Shown piece by piece: positions 29,352 to 38,774 of a DNA stretch of 64,000 nucleotides. Both the position numbers and the translations under genes were made by a program. The DNA lies in the NCBI RefSeq assembly GCF_015352975.1, contig NZ_JACYIZ010000001.1:496001-560000 (forward strand). Direction: 5' to 3'. The notes below the pieces were generated by a model that ran no database searches, was not told the origin of the DNA, and saw nothing but the letters and a program-made list of their open reading frames with translations. How positions within the stretch are numbered: position 1 is the first letter of the stretch; every line of letters starts with the position of its first letter. This DNA comes from Aestuariimicrobium ganziense (GTDB lineage Bacteria; Actinomycetota; Actinomycetes; Propionibacteriales; Propionibacteriaceae).

Positions 29352-31637
29352 ATGAACGATCTGCCCTACCGCGATCCGTCGATACCGGTCGAGGAACGTG
29401 TGGACGACCTGCTGGGCCGGATGACCCTGGAGGAGAAGGCCGGCCAGCTGACCCAGTACTTCTACTTCGGCGCCTTCGCACAGAACTTCCCCGCAGACAC
29501 CGACATGGGCCAACTCCCGGTTGACGCCCAGATGTTCCTGCAGCAGCCGAAGATGGTCGAGGCCGCTCTGCAGGCCGGTGGCGCCGGTTCGCTGCTGTTC
29601 GTCAAGGATGCCGCCAACGCCAATCGGCTGCAGAAGATGGCGATCGAGGGCAACCGGCACGGCATCCCGTTGATCTTCGGCTACGACGTCATTCACGGAC
29701 TGCGCACGATCATGCCGGTGCCGATCGCGGTGGCCGCCTCGTGGGATCCCTCGGTGGCCGAGGCCGGCCAGACCGTGGCTGCTCGTGAGGCACGTGCGGT
29801 CGGCATCCACTGGGCGTTCGCCCCGATGGTCGACATCACCCGCGACCCGCGCTGGGGGCGCATCATCGAGGGCGCGGGTGAGGACCCGGTGCTCGGTGGC
29901 GCGATGGCCGCTGCCCAGGTGCGCGGTTTCCAGGGCGACTTCGGCGCCGACCGGATCATCGCCGGCCCCAAGCACTTCGCTGGCTACGGCGCCTCACAGG
30001 GTGGTCGTGACTACGACCAGGTGGAACTGTCGGACTCCGAACTGTGGAACATCTACCTGCCGCCGTTCAAGGCCGCGGTCGACGCGGGTGCCGGCAACAT
30101 CATGAGCGCCTACATGGACCTCAACGGGGTGCCGGCGGTGTCCAACCGCTGGCTGCTGCACGACGTGCTGCGCGAGGCCTTCGGCTTCGACGGCTTCGTG
30201 GTCAGTGACGCCAACGGTGTGCGCAACCAGGAGGCCCAGCACCACGTGCGTGATCTGGCTGACGCCGCCGCCCGGGCGCTGGCTGCCGGCAACGACATGG
30301 AGATGTGCATCTTCGACCCCGCCTTCACCCGCATTCCGCAGGCGGTGGCCGACGGTCAGCTCAACGAGCAGCAGGTTGATGAGGCCGTGCGGCGGGTGCT
30401 GCGGGTCAAGTTCTCGTTCGGCATCTTCGAGAACCCCTATGTCGACGAGGAGACCTCGCTCAGCGTGCTCGGTGACACAGCCCACCGTGCCGTGTCGCGC
30501 CAGGCTGCCGAGCGCACCTTCGTCCTGCTGAAGAACGAGGACCAGGCTCTGCCGCTCAAGGCTGATCAGCTCGGCTCGATCGCGGTGATCGGTTCGCTGG
30601 CTGCCTCGGCGCGCGACACCGTGGGCCCGTGGGTGTTCGAGCAGGACGATGCCGAGACCGTCACCATCCTCGACGGCATCAAGGCCCGCGTCGGTGAGGG
30701 TGTGCGGGTCGAGCACGCCGCCGGTGCCGGCATCCCCCCGCGGAAGTTCGCCTCGATGTTCGACGGCATGGATGGTGGCGCCACCCCCACGAGCTACGAC
30801 CCCGAGACCGATGACGACGCGATCGAGGCGGCTGTCGAGCTGGCTGCCGGGGCCGACGTGGCCGTGGTGGTCGTGGGTCAGCCGCAGAACCAGATCGGTG
30901 AGTCGGCCTCGACCAGCACGCTGTCGCTGGGTGGCAAGCAGGTCGAGCAGTTGCAGCGGATTGTTGACACCGCAACCCCGGTGGTGGTGTTGGTGATGTC
31001 GGGTCGTCCGCTCGACCTGCGGGTCGTGGACGAGGTCGCTCCGGCGATCCTGCAGGTCTGGTACCCGGGCACCCGAGGCGGTGAGGCGGTCGCCGCCGCC
31101 CTGTTCGGTGACGTTTCCCCCGGCGGCCGGCTGCCGTTCACCTGGCCGCGGCACGTCGGTCAGGTGCCGCTGAACTACGCCCACACCCGCAGCCACATGC
31201 CCGATGGTCAGGGTGAGCGCTACTGGGACGACCCGTCGGTGCCGCTGTACCCGTTCGGGCACGGCCTGTCGTACGGCAGCTTCAGCTACGCCAACCTGAG
31301 CGTGGGCACCGGCAGCGTCGCCGTGGGTGCCACGGCCCGCGTCGAGGTCCAGGTGACCAACACCTCGCCTGTGGCCGCTGACGAGGTGGTGCAGCTCTAC
31401 ATCCACCAGCGCCACGGCACCTCGTCACGCCCGGTGCGTGAGCTCAAGGGCTTCGAGCGGGTCACCCTCGCGGCCGGCGAGACCCGCACGGTCGGCTTCG
31501 ACCTTGGACCCGACCAGCTGCGCTACTGGAGCGCGGCCACCCGTGACTGGGTCCAGGATGCGAGCACGATCGACGTGTACGTCGGTGGCAGCTCAACCGC
31601 AGACCTGACCGCAGTTCTCGAGGTGACCGCTGACTGA
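29352..31637 (+). CDS. bglX: GH3 beta-glucosidase
   Basis: A 761-residue glycoside hydrolase family 3 enzyme. The N-terminal barrel has PLIFGYDVIHGLRTIMPVP, the substrate-binding KHFAGYGA (207-214) and the nucleophile Asp286 in GFVVSDANGV. The second domain has the acid/base Glu in QIGESASTSTLSL. The C-terminal fibronectin-III-like domain (about 660-760) ends the protein. No signal peptide is visible, so it is probably cytoplasmic, working on imported beta-glucosides. Start ATG at 29352 after AAGGAG; longer frames fail. The 226-base gap upstream, shared with the divergent carboxylase gene, shows no clear operator. Confidence 0.93.
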   Translation: MNDLPYRDPSIPVEERVDDLLGRMTLEEKAGQLTQYFYFGAFAQNFPADTDMGQLPVDAQMFLQQPKMVEAALQAGGAGSLLFVKDAANANRLQKMAIEGNRHGIPLIFGYDVIHGLRTIMPVPIAVAASWDPSVAEAGQTVAAREARAVGIHWAFAPMVDITRDPRWGRIIEGAGEDPVLGGAMAAAQVRGFQGDFGADRIIAGPKHFAGYGASQGGRDYDQVELSDSELWNIYLPPFKAAVDAGAGNIMSAYMDLNGVPAVSNRWLLHDVLREAFGFDGFVVSDANGVRNQEAQHHVRDLADAAARALAAGNDMEMCIFDPAFTRIPQAVADGQLNEQQVDEAVRRVLRVKFSFGIFENPYVDEETSLSVLGDTAHRAVSRQAAERTFVLLKNEDQALPLKADQLGSIAVIGSLAASARDTVGPWVFEQDDAETVTILDGIKARVGEGVRVEHAAGAGIPPRKFASMFDGMDGGATPTSYDPETDDDAIEAAVELAAGADVAVVVVGQPQNQIGESASTSTLSLGGKQVEQLQRIVDTATPVVVLVMSGRPLDLRVVDEVAPAILQVWYPGTRGGEAVAAALFGDVSPGGRLPFTWPRHVGQVPLNYAHTRSHMPDGQGERYWDDPSVPLYPFGHGLSYGSFSYANLSVGTGSVAVGATARVEVQVTNTSPVAADEVVQLYIHQRHGTSSRPVRELKGFERVTLAAGETRTVGFDLGPDQLRYWSAATRDWVQDASTIDVYVGGSSTADLTAVLEVTAD

Positions 31638-31638
31638 G

Positions 31639-32361
31639 GTGGACGAGCAGCCCTGGCAGGAGCGGGCACGGTCGGTGACCCTGACCTGCCAGGAGGTGCT
31701 CGGCCATGACCTGGTCGCGGTGTGGGTGCACGGATCGGCGGCGCTCGGTGGCGTCGGTCCTGCCAGTGACCTCGACGTGCTCGTGGTCGTGCGTGACGTT
31801 GCCCCCGACAACCTGACCACGCTGGGCTCTGCCCTGCTCGGGGTCGGGTCGCGGACGCCGTGGCTGGAACTGTCGGTGATCCGCGAGGCGCTGGCGCGAC
31901 GCCCCGGGCCGCCGTGGTCCTACCTGTTGCACGTCAACAGCGCTGACCGGGTGGCCGGACCTGACCCCGGCCACGGCGATCCCGACCTGCTGATGCACCT
32001 GCTCGTGGCCAGGTCTGCTGGGCTGGCGACACACGGGCCGGACCCCGGTCGGGTGATTGGGCCGATCAGGCAGGAGTGGGTGCTGGGCTACCTGCGCGAC
32101 GAGTTGGCCTGGGGTCTGGAGCACGGTGACGCCCGTTACGCCGTGCTCAACGCCTGTCGAGCGGTGGCCTTCGCCGACGCGGGCCTGGTGCTGTCGAAGG
32201 TCGACGGGGTGGGATGGTGGCAGCGACGGTTCCCGGTCACCAGTCACGACGCGGTGTGGCTCGATGAGGTGCTGACTGCACAACGTGAGGGACGAGAGCT
32301 GGGGCCTGCCGACGACAGGGCCAGGCAATTCGTGGACGAGGCCTCCCGACTGCTGGTCTGA
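31639..32361 (+). CDS. AadA-like aminoglycoside nucleotidyltransferase
   Basis: A 240-residue protein with an N-terminal nucleotidyltransferase domain: VWVHGSAALGGVGPASDLDVLVVV, with Gly32-Ser33 and metal ligands Asp44 and Asp46. The C-terminal helical domain (DUF4111-like) reads DARYAVLNACRAVAFADAGL and SKVDGVGWWQRRFP. Both match ANT(3'')/ANT(9) streptomycin-spectinomycin adenylyltransferases in order and spacing. Sequence is divergent from clinical AadA, so actual resistance is uncertain. The GTG start lies 1 base after the bglX stop, so it is probably coupled to it. Confidence 0.78.
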   Translation: MDEQPWQERARSVTLTCQEVLGHDLVAVWVHGSAALGGVGPASDLDVLVVVRDVAPDNLTTLGSALLGVGSRTPWLELSVIREALARRPGPPWSYLLHVNSADRVAGPDPGHGDPDLLMHLLVARSAGLATHGPDPGRVIGPIRQEWVLGYLRDELAWGLEHGDARYAVLNACRAVAFADAGLVLSKVDGVGWWQRRFPVTSHDAVWLDEVLTAQREGRELGPADDRARQFVDEASRLLV

Positions 32362-32399
32362 GCCACCGCGCCGGGCTTGGCGCGGCAGACTGGTCGATC

Positions 32400-33653
32400 G
32401 TGACGTGGCAGGATCAGGCCGAGGTTCGCGCGGTGCAGCGACGCACCGTGGGCGTGCTGTCGACTGCGCAGGTGATCGGCGGCCTGAGCATCGGTGTGGC
32501 CGGCTCGATGGGGTCGCTGTTGGCCTACGAAGTGACCGGACGCGAGTCGCTGGCCGGGTTGTCGCGGGTGTTCAACGCCTTGTCGGCGGCCCTGTTCGCC
32601 GGCCCGCTGGTGGCCTTGGCGCTCAGGCGGGGACGACGAGCCGCCCTGGCCAGCGGCTGGGCGATCGCCCTGGCCGGTTCGGTGCTGCTGGTGGGCTCGG
32701 TCGCCTTCCAGAGCCTGTGGCTGCTGCTGGGCGGCATGCTGTTGTTCGGTGCCGGATCGGCGGCCAACCTGCAGACCCGGTTCGCCGCCACTGACCTGGC
32801 GGTGCCGAAGCACCGAGCGCGGACGCTGGCCTTCGTGATGTGGGCGACCACGTTCGGTTCGGTGGCGGGCCCGAACCTGGCGGCCCCGGGTGGGTCGGTC
32901 GGACGATGGCTGGGCCTGCCCCCGATCGCCGGCGCCTACGTGCTCGCAGGCGTGGGGTTGCTGGTGGGCTCGGTCTTCGTCGCGACCGCACTTCGTCCCG
33001 ACCCGCTGTTGTTGGCCCGGAGCCACACCAAGGAGGCATCGGCCGCGTCGCGTCGTCGCGGAGCACTGAGCGTCGTGCCGGAGCTGTGGCGCCTGCCCGC
33101 GGGACGGTTCGCCCTGGTCACCCTGGTGCTCAACATGTACGTGATGGCGGCGATCATGACGCTGACGCCGGTGCACATGACCAGGGCCGGTCACTCGCTG
33201 GCGATGGTGGGGCTGACCCTGTCGATGCACATCCTGGGCATGTTCGCGTTCGCACCACTGATCGGCTGGTGGGTGGAGCGGTCGGGGTCACGCGTGGTGA
33301 TCTGGGCCTGCGTGGCGACCAACCTCGCGGCGCTGGTGCTGTGCGCCCTGGCCGGCGACAGCCTGATGATGGTCAACATCGGGTTGTTCCTGGTCGGTCT
33401 GGGCTGGTCGTTCGGCATGGTGTCGGGTTCGTCGATCCTGGCCGAGGAGGTACCGGTGGCGATCCGCACCCAGTCGCAGGGCGCGGCGGACACCTTGGTC
33501 AATGTCGGCAACGCCACCGCCGCCGGTCTGGCCGGCCCGATCATGGGGGCGCTGGGCTTCGGCGGGCTGTCGATGGTGACGATGGTGGCGCTGGTGCCGG
33601 TGGTACTGCTCGGGCTTGGCCGGGCGCGCGTCGTCCATCAGGTCGTCGACTGA
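32400..33653 (+). CDS. MFS transporter
   Basis: A 417-residue major facilitator protein with about 12 transmembrane helices. Visible elements are the first helices TAQVIGGLSIGVAGSMGSLLAYEVTG (as separate segments), the loop ALRRGRRAALASGW between TM2 and TM3, a central cytoplasmic loop at about 200-225 (HTKEASAASRRRGALS) and the TM8 region HILGMFAFAPLIGWWVERSG. It is of the exporter type, with no substrate indicated. Start is the GTG at 32400, 38 bases after the nucleotidyltransferase; the pair could be a drug-handling unit (inference). Confidence 0.87.
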   Translation: MTWQDQAEVRAVQRRTVGVLSTAQVIGGLSIGVAGSMGSLLAYEVTGRESLAGLSRVFNALSAALFAGPLVALALRRGRRAALASGWAIALAGSVLLVGSVAFQSLWLLLGGMLLFGAGSAANLQTRFAATDLAVPKHRARTLAFVMWATTFGSVAGPNLAAPGGSVGRWLGLPPIAGAYVLAGVGLLVGSVFVATALRPDPLLLARSHTKEASAASRRRGALSVVPELWRLPAGRFALVTLVLNMYVMAAIMTLTPVHMTRAGHSLAMVGLTLSMHILGMFAFAPLIGWWVERSGSRVVIWACVATNLAALVLCALAGDSLMMVNIGLFLVGLGWSFGMVSGSSILAEEVPVAIRTQSQGAADTLVNVGNATAAGLAGPIMGALGFGGLSMVTMVALVPVVLLGLGRARVVHQVVD

Positions 33654-33675
33654 GCGACGACCCGGTGGGCACGGC

Positions 33676-34530
33676 TCAGTTGGCGCTCATCCACCCGGCG
33701 GCCAGGGCGACCAGGACGGCGGCGCCCAGCAGCACGCGGTAGCCGACGAACCAGTTCAGCGAGTGGTTGCGGACGAACTTGAGCAGCCAGGCGATCGAGG
33801 CGTAGGCCACCACGAACGAGGCGACACAGCCGACCAGGATCGGGCCCCACCCGAGCGTCGGCAGCTGGTTCCAGGCCTCGACCGCCTGGAAGATGCCCGC
33901 AGCGGTCAGTGCGGGGATGGCCAGGAAGAAGGACAGCTCGGTGGCGGTGACCCGGTTGAGCCCGCGAACAAGCCCGAGCGAAATCGTCGTGCCTGAGCGG
34001 GAGACCCCGGGAATCAGCGAGAAGCACTGGAACAGCCCGATCAGCAGGCCATCGGCAATGGTGACATCACCCTCCTCGCGCACCCGACCCTGCTCGGCGA
34101 GTCGGTGGAACCGGCGCTCGGAGAACCAGATCACCGCGCTCCACAGCACGAGCGCACCGGCGACCACCCACAGGCTGCGCAGCGGACCGCTGATGAAGTT
34201 GCGTCCGAGGAAGCCGACGATGCCGACCGGGAGCGATCCGATGATGACAGCCCACGCCAACGGGTAGTTGGGGTCGCTGCGTTCGGCGGGGTTCCTGAGG
34301 CCCTTGGCCCAGGCCACGACCAGGGTGACGATCTTGCGCCAGAAGTAGATGAAGGTGGCCAGGATCGCCGGCAGCTGGATGATCGCGGTGTAGGCGGTGA
34401 CGGCGGGGTCGTCGACCTTGAGGCCGAGCATCTTCTCGGCGATGGTGAGGTGGCCGGTGGACGAGACGGGGAGGAACTCGGTGAGTCCTTCGACGATCCC
34501 GAGCAGGATCGCATCGAGGTATGAGAGCAC
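33676..34530 (-). CDS. uppP: Undecaprenyl-diphosphatase
   Basis: UppP (BacA), 284 residues, dephosphorylates undecaprenyl-PP so that the lipid carrier of cell-wall synthesis is recycled. It is a membrane protein with about eight helices. The active-site motifs are EGLTEFLPVSSTGHL (14-28) and PGVSRSGTTISLGL near residue 170. It converges on the MFS gene. The gap of 81 bases from the gene upstream leaves room for its own promoter. Confidence 0.96.
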   Translation of the reverse strand: MLSYLDAILLGIVEGLTEFLPVSSTGHLTIAEKMLGLKVDDPAVTAYTAIIQLPAILATFIYFWRKIVTLVVAWAKGLRNPAERSDPNYPLAWAVIIGSLPVGIVGFLGRNFISGPLRSLWVVAGALVLWSAVIWFSERRFHRLAEQGRVREEGDVTIADGLLIGLFQCFSLIPGVSRSGTTISLGLVRGLNRVTATELSFFLAIPALTAAGIFQAVEAWNQLPTLGWGPILVGCVASFVVAYASIAWLLKFVRNHSLNWFVGYRVLLGAAVLVALAAGWMSAN

Positions 34531-34611
34531 GGACGACCTTCAGCGGCTGGGCAGTGACGACCTGCAAAGCGTAGACGGTCGGGCCACGGTTGGACGAGCC
34601 CAGCGCCACCG

Positions 34612-35262
34612 TCAGGTCTCGAGCGACCGTCGATCTGGGCGTACGACCTGCTCGGCCCTGATGGGCGGTTTGAGTCCCACGCGACCCAGCTCGAGGGCCG
34701 CCAGTTGGTCGATCACGCGTCGGTCACCACGACGCCAGGCACCGACCGGGTCGTCACTGATGCCGGCCAGTTGTGACATCGGCAGCATGGTCATCGCCCT
34801 CAGCGCGAACAGGTCGAGGTCGGGGTCTGCGTCGATGAACCGTTGCGCGGCGCTGGACTCGCGGGCGAACCGGATGCGGCCCGGCAGCCGCAGGGCCAGC
34901 GCCATCAGCACCGGGATGGCGGCGATGACGATGGCCACCACCCAGGCGGCGTCGTGAATGAACGCTGCCTGGTCGTTGGCCTGGCTGGTGATCTGCGAGA
35001 GCCCGGTGGCCAGGTCGCGGAACGGGGTGGCCAGCTCATCGCCCACCGCCGGGACCTGTCCGACCTTGTCACCGGCACCGTGCAGCTTGCGCTCCAAGTC
35101 GGCACTGGTCTCGGCGGTGCGTCGGGCTGGGGTGGCGATGGCGTCGACCACGTCGAAGACCAGGGTGCCGACCCAGATCCATGCCGCACACCAGGCGAGC
35201 GCGAACAGGTCACCGAGCACCTGCCTGGTGCGCCGTCGGCCGGAGGCTGCGTAGAGCGCCAT
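34612..35262 (-). CDS. Membrane protein of unknown function downstream of dprA
   Basis: A 216-residue protein with a first hydrophobic helix (LFALAWCAAWIWVGTLVF, about 19-36), an extracellular-like stretch with many Ser/Thr and Ala (about 40-105), a second helix (AAWVVAIVIAAIPVLMALAL, about 105-124), and a basic C-terminal cytoplasmic domain containing FIDADPDLDLFALRAMTMLP. The last region looks like a conserved helical module in actinobacterial genes of unknown role. It starts 18 bases after dprA and is probably in the same transcript. Confidence 0.6.
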   Translation of the reverse strand: MALYAASGRRRTRQVLGDLFALAWCAAWIWVGTLVFDVVDAIATPARRTAETSADLERKLHGAGDKVGQVPAVGDELATPFRDLATGLSQITSQANDQAAFIHDAAWVVAIVIAAIPVLMALALRLPGRIRFARESSAAQRFIDADPDLDLFALRAMTMLPMSQLAGISDDPVGAWRRGDRRVIDQLAALELGRVGLKPPIRAEQVVRPDRRSLET

Positions 35263-35280
35263 GCGTCGTCCCCTTCCACC

Positions 35281-36429
35281 TCAGTGACCCGACGGTCTGC
35301 GCAGGCCCCAGGACCCGTCCGGGAGCAGTCGGACCCATCCCCAGTCTTCCAGTTCACCCAGACGGTCGAGGCATTCGGCGACGCCCAGCCCGGTGCGGGC
35401 CACGACCTCGTCGACCGGGGTGCCACCACGACGTCGCAACGCCTCCCTGACCTCGAGCAGGCGGGTCGGCATCTCGTCCAGCTCTCGTGCCGGCGCCTCC
35501 ACCCCGGGCAGCGGCGGCTCCACCAGTGGGCTGAGCAGTTCGCGCACCTGCTCGGCATCGGCCACCAACACTGCTTCCTGGTCCCTGATCAGCTGGTGCG
35601 GGGTCAGTGACCGGTCGGAGTTGATCGGGCCGGGTACCGCGGCCAGTACCCTGCCCAGGGCACGCGCCCAGGCCACCGTGTTCCGTGCCCCGCTGCGCCG
35701 GGCCGCCTCGACGATCACCGTGCAGGCGGTCATGCCGGCGATCAGCCGGTTGCGCGCCAGGAAAGCGACCCGTGTCGGCGAGGTTCCGGGCGCCAGTTCG
35801 GAGACGATCGAGCCGTGCTGCCTGACTTGGCGCAACAGCCCGGCATTGCCCTTCGGGTAGAGGTCGTCCAGTCCACCCGCAAGCACGGCAACCGTTGGTC
35901 CGCCCACGGCCAGTGCGCCCCTGTGGGCGGCGGCATCGATGCCGTAGGCCCCACCCGAGACCACCGTGGCCCGGCTCACCATCCGGTCGTGTCGGTGGGC
36001 GGCCAGTCCGGCGGCGATCTCGGCGGCTGCCCACTCTCCGTAATGGGTGGCTGCACGCGAGCCCACGACCGCCACCGAAGCGGCGCACGATGACGCCAGG
36101 TCAGGGTCTCCAGCGACCCAGAGCCCCCAGGGCGCACCGCCCATCTCTGACACCTCGACGTGGTCGAGGTCGTTCAGTCCGGTGGGCCAGCGTGGATCAC
36201 TGGGCACCAGGTGCTGCAGCCCAAGCACTTCGGTACGGGCCTCGACCATGTCGAGGTCGACCTTGCGTGCCCGGATCCCCCACCTGCTGTCACGATCGCC
36301 GGTGAGCAGCGACATCCACACGGCCTCAGCACCTTCGGTGGCGACGAGTCGAGCCAACTTGAGGTCGGCCGTTCCGGCGCAGGCCATGGCCAGTCCGACG
36401 CGGGCACGCTGCTCGCCATCCCAGGTCAT
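35281..36429 (-). CDS. dprA: DNA-processing protein DprA
   Basis: DprA, 382 residues, binds incoming single-stranded DNA and loads RecA in natural transformation; most bacteria keep it even if not known to be competent. The Rossmann-like core is VAVVGSRAATHYGEWAAAEI, VVSGGAYGIDAAAHRGAL, VAVLAGGLDDLYPKGNAGLL, then VAFLARNRLIAGMT. The N-terminal SAM-like region and a C-terminal winged helix (RTGLGVAECLDRLGEL) complete it. The ATG at 36429 overlaps the yifB stop (ATGA). Confidence 0.95.
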   Translation of the reverse strand: MTWDGEQRARVGLAMACAGTADLKLARLVATEGAEAVWMSLLTGDRDSRWGIRARKVDLDMVEARTEVLGLQHLVPSDPRWPTGLNDLDHVEVSEMGGAPWGLWVAGDPDLASSCAASVAVVGSRAATHYGEWAAAEIAAGLAAHRHDRMVSRATVVSGGAYGIDAAAHRGALAVGGPTVAVLAGGLDDLYPKGNAGLLRQVRQHGSIVSELAPGTSPTRVAFLARNRLIAGMTACTVIVEAARRSGARNTVAWARALGRVLAAVPGPINSDRSLTPHQLIRDQEAVLVADAEQVRELLSPLVEPPLPGVEAPARELDEMPTRLLEVREALRRRGGTPVDEVVARTGLGVAECLDRLGELEDWGWVRLLPDGSWGLRRPSGH

Positions 36430-37946
36430 GCCGCCACCTCGGCCTGCTCGCCCTGACGCATGGCCAAGGCCTGGCGCAGGTGACTAGCGCTCACCCGGTC
36501 CTTGCCGGCCAGGTCGGCCAGGGTCCAGCTGACGCGCGCCACCTTGTCGACGCCCCGAGCCGACAGCAGGCCCCGGGTCAGGGCGTGATCGAGGGGCCTG
36601 GTGTCCAGCGGCGCCGGCAGCACGTGACGCAGCAGCGACCCCGGCACTTCCCCGTTGGTGGTGAAGCCGGTGCCCTCCAGACGCCACGCCTGGCGCTCGC
36701 GCGCCAGCTGCACCCGGTCGGCCACCGCAGCCGACGACTCCCCCGTCGGCGCGCTGCCGAAGCTCGAGGTGCGCACCGGAAGCAACCGGTACTGGATGTC
36801 GATCCGGTCGAGGATCGGTCCGCTGAGCCTCTCGGCATAGCGCCGCACCGCCATGGGGCTGCACGAGCACTGCCCTCCCGGGGTGCCGAACTGCCCGCAC
36901 GGACAGGGGTTGGCGGCCACCACCAACTGGAACCTGGCCGGGAATCGCGCCATCATCTGCGCCCGGGCGATGGTCACCCAGCCCGACTCGAGCGGGGTCC
37001 GCAGGGCCTCCAGCAAGTGGGAGCTGAACTCGAGGACCTCGTCCAGGAACAGCACCCCGCGGTGGGCGAGCGAGACCAGCCCGGGGCGAACCACCCGCTG
37101 TCCCCCGCCGACGAGTGCTGTCAGGCTGACATTGTGCAGTGGGTCGGCGAAGGTCGGACGCTGGATCAGGCCGCCGTGGAGTTGCCCGGCGATCGAGTGC
37201 ACCGCCGAAACCTCCAGTGCCTCGCCCGGGCTGAGGTCGGGCAGGATGCCCGGCAGTCGGCTGGCCAGCATGCTCTTGCCCACCCCCGGTGGCCCGTGCA
37301 GGTAGAGATGGTGTCGTCCCGCGGCGGCCACCTCGAGGGCGAACTTGGCCGCCTCCTGACCGGTCACGTCGCCTAGGTCGGGCACCTTGCTGGGCTCGGG
37401 GTCGTCCGCGGCCGCTGGCACGGTGTTGAGCACGGGTCGCCCGCGCAGCACCTCGACCAGGTCGGTGAGCGTCGACACGCCCCAGATCGCGATGCCGGGC
37501 ACCAGCGCGGCCTCGTCCAGCTGGCTGGCAGGCACGATGGCACGCACCATGCCGGCATCGACGGCGGCCAGCAGCCCGGGCAGCACACCGCGCACCGCGC
37601 GAACGCGTCCGTCGAGACCGAGTTCGCCCATCATCACGGTGTCCCGGAGCAGGTCGGGTGGAACGGCCCCGCTGGCCGCAAGCACCGCTGACGCGATCGC
37701 GAGGTCGTAGTGAGAACCCGCCTTCGGCAGTGCGGCAGGGGTGAGGTTGATGGTGACCAGTTGGTCGGGCCACGACAGCTCCGCCCCCTTCACCGCGGCC
37801 CGGCAGCGATCCCTGGCCTCGTACAGGGCCGTGTCGGGCAGTCCCACGAGGACGATGCGCGGCAGGCCACCGCCGATGGCTGCCTCGACCTCGACCAGGG
37901 CACCATCCATGCCGATCAGGGCCACCGACCACGCCGAGGCGGTCAT
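36426..37946 (-). CDS. comM: YifB-family Mg-chelatase-like AAA ATPase (ComM)
   Basis: A 506-residue AAA+ helicase. It has the N-terminal lon-like substrate domain ([20 protein letters not shown]), Walker [10 protein letters not shown], Walker B FLDEVLEF, sensor regions and the C-terminal domain. ComM promotes branch migration during integration of transforming DNA in other bacteria (established), fitting its place just before dprA. Start ATG at 37946 overlaps yraN as ATGA. The cysteines in [15 protein letters not shown] form a zinc-binding-like patch seen in the family. Confidence 0.93.
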   Translation of the reverse strand: MTASAWSVALIGMDGALVEVEAAIGGGLPRIVLVGLPDTALYEARDRCRAAVKGAELSWPDQLVTINLTPAALPKAGSHYDLAIASAVLAASGAVPPDLLRDTVMMGELGLDGRVRAVRGVLPGLLAAVDAGMVRAIVPASQLDEAALVPGIAIWGVSTLTDLVEVLRGRPVLNTVPAAADDPEPSKVPDLGDVTGQEAAKFALEVAAAGRHHLYLHGPPGVGKSMLASRLPGILPDLSPGEALEVSAVHSIAGQLHGGLIQRPTFADPLHNVSLTALVGGGQRVVRPGLVSLAHRGVLFLDEVLEFSSHLLEALRTPLESGWVTIARAQMMARFPARFQLVVAANPCPCGQFGTPGGQCSCSPMAVRRYAERLSGPILDRIDIQYRLLPVRTSSFGSAPTGESSAAVADRVQLARERQAWRLEGTGFTTNGEVPGSLLRHVLPAPLDTRPLDHALTRGLLSARGVDKVARVSWTLADLAGKDRVSASHLRQALAMRQGEQAEVAA

Positions 37947-38308
37947 CGGGCGATCCCCTTGACGTGGGTGAGTTCGACCCCGCCTGGTCCACGCAGCACG
38001 CCGATGGCGTCCAGGCGTATCCGTGGGGCACCCGGCTGGTGTTCCTTGAGCCACCGTGCGGCGAGTTCGCGCAGCTTGGTGAGCTTGGCGATGGTGATCG
38101 ACTCCAGCGGGTCTCCGAAGCCCCTGCCCGAGCGGCACTTCACCTCGACGAAGACCACGGTTCCGTCGGGTTCACGCGCCACCAGGTCGATCTCACCCGC
38201 ACGGCAGCGCCAGTTGCGCTCCAGGACGGTCCAACCCAGTCGTTCGCAGTGGCCAGCTGCCGCGTCCTCGCCCCACCGGCCCAGCGCTCGGGTCGCCTTC
38301 GACGTCAT
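37943..38308 (-). CDS. YraN-family nuclease-fold protein
   Basis: A 121-residue UPF0102 protein. Restriction-endonuclease-like core residues appear in [32 protein letters not shown] (as separate strands), with the E-x-D...E-x-K pattern, and [19 protein letters not shown] at the N-terminus. It is nearly always beside yifB/dprA, suggesting a role in DNA processing; no activity is firmly known. The upstream gap of 154 bases carries DnaA-box-like sites. Confidence 0.9.
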   Translation of the reverse strand: MTSKATRALGRWGEDAAAGHCERLGWTVLERNWRCRAGEIDLVAREPDGTVVFVEVKCRSGRGFGDPLESITIAKLTKLRELAARWLKEHQPGAPRIRLDAIGVLRGPGGVELTHVKGIAR

Positions 38309-38330
38309 GGACCATCACCTCCGCCCACAC

Positions 38331-38399
38331 TGTGGGGAGGAAGATGCCCTGGACGGTCACGTCCACAGATTCGGCAGTCCAGGTGGCGAGTTGTCCACA
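38331..38399. promoter_or_regulatory. DnaA-box-like sites upstream of yraN-yifB-dprA
   Basis: TTGTCCACA (38391-38399) is a full match to the DnaA box as it occurs in actinobacteria. CGTCCACAG (38360-38368) is a weaker match, and TGTGGGGA (38331-38338) is a third related site on the other strand. They lie within 70 bases in the intergenic region ahead of yraN. DnaA control of the operon or a minor DnaA-titration site is a possibility, not shown. Confidence 0.4.
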
Positions 38400-38462
38400 G
38401 AACCGATCAGAGACGGCGAAATGGTCAGCAGGAGGTGGCAGGCTGGCCGGCTCGGGCCGGGC

Positions 38463-38774
38463 TCACTTCTGGTCGGGCACCTGCAGGTCGGAGTGGACGA
38501 TCTCCTCGATCGACACGTCGCGGAAGGTCAGCACCTTGGCAGACTTCACGAACCGTGCCGGCCGGTACATGTCCCACACCCAGGCATCACCCATCGACAC
38601 CTCGTAGTAGACGTCGCCGCCCTCGGTGCGCACCTTGAGGTCGACCGCATTGCACAGGTAGAAGCGCCGTTCGGTCTCGACCGCGTAGGTGAAGATGCCC
38701 ACGACGTCCTTGTACTCCTTGTACAGGTCGAGCTCGAGCTTGCTCTCGTAGGCTTCCAGGTCTTCAGCGCTCAT
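38463..38774 (-). CDS. DUF2469 protein
   Basis: A 103-residue acidic protein with the complete DUF2469 signature: start MSAEDLEAYESKLELDLYKE, then YKDVVGIFTYAVETERRFYL, DVYYEVSMGDAWVWDMYRPARF and an end EEIVHSDLQVP. The family is confined to actinobacteria and sits by rnhB with no known function. The ATG at 38774 overlaps the rnhB stop (ATGA). Confidence 0.93.
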   Translation of the reverse strand: MSAEDLEAYESKLELDLYKEYKDVVGIFTYAVETERRFYLCNAVDLKVRTEGGDVYYEVSMGDAWVWDMYRPARFVKSAKVLTFRDVSIEEIVHSDLQVPDQK

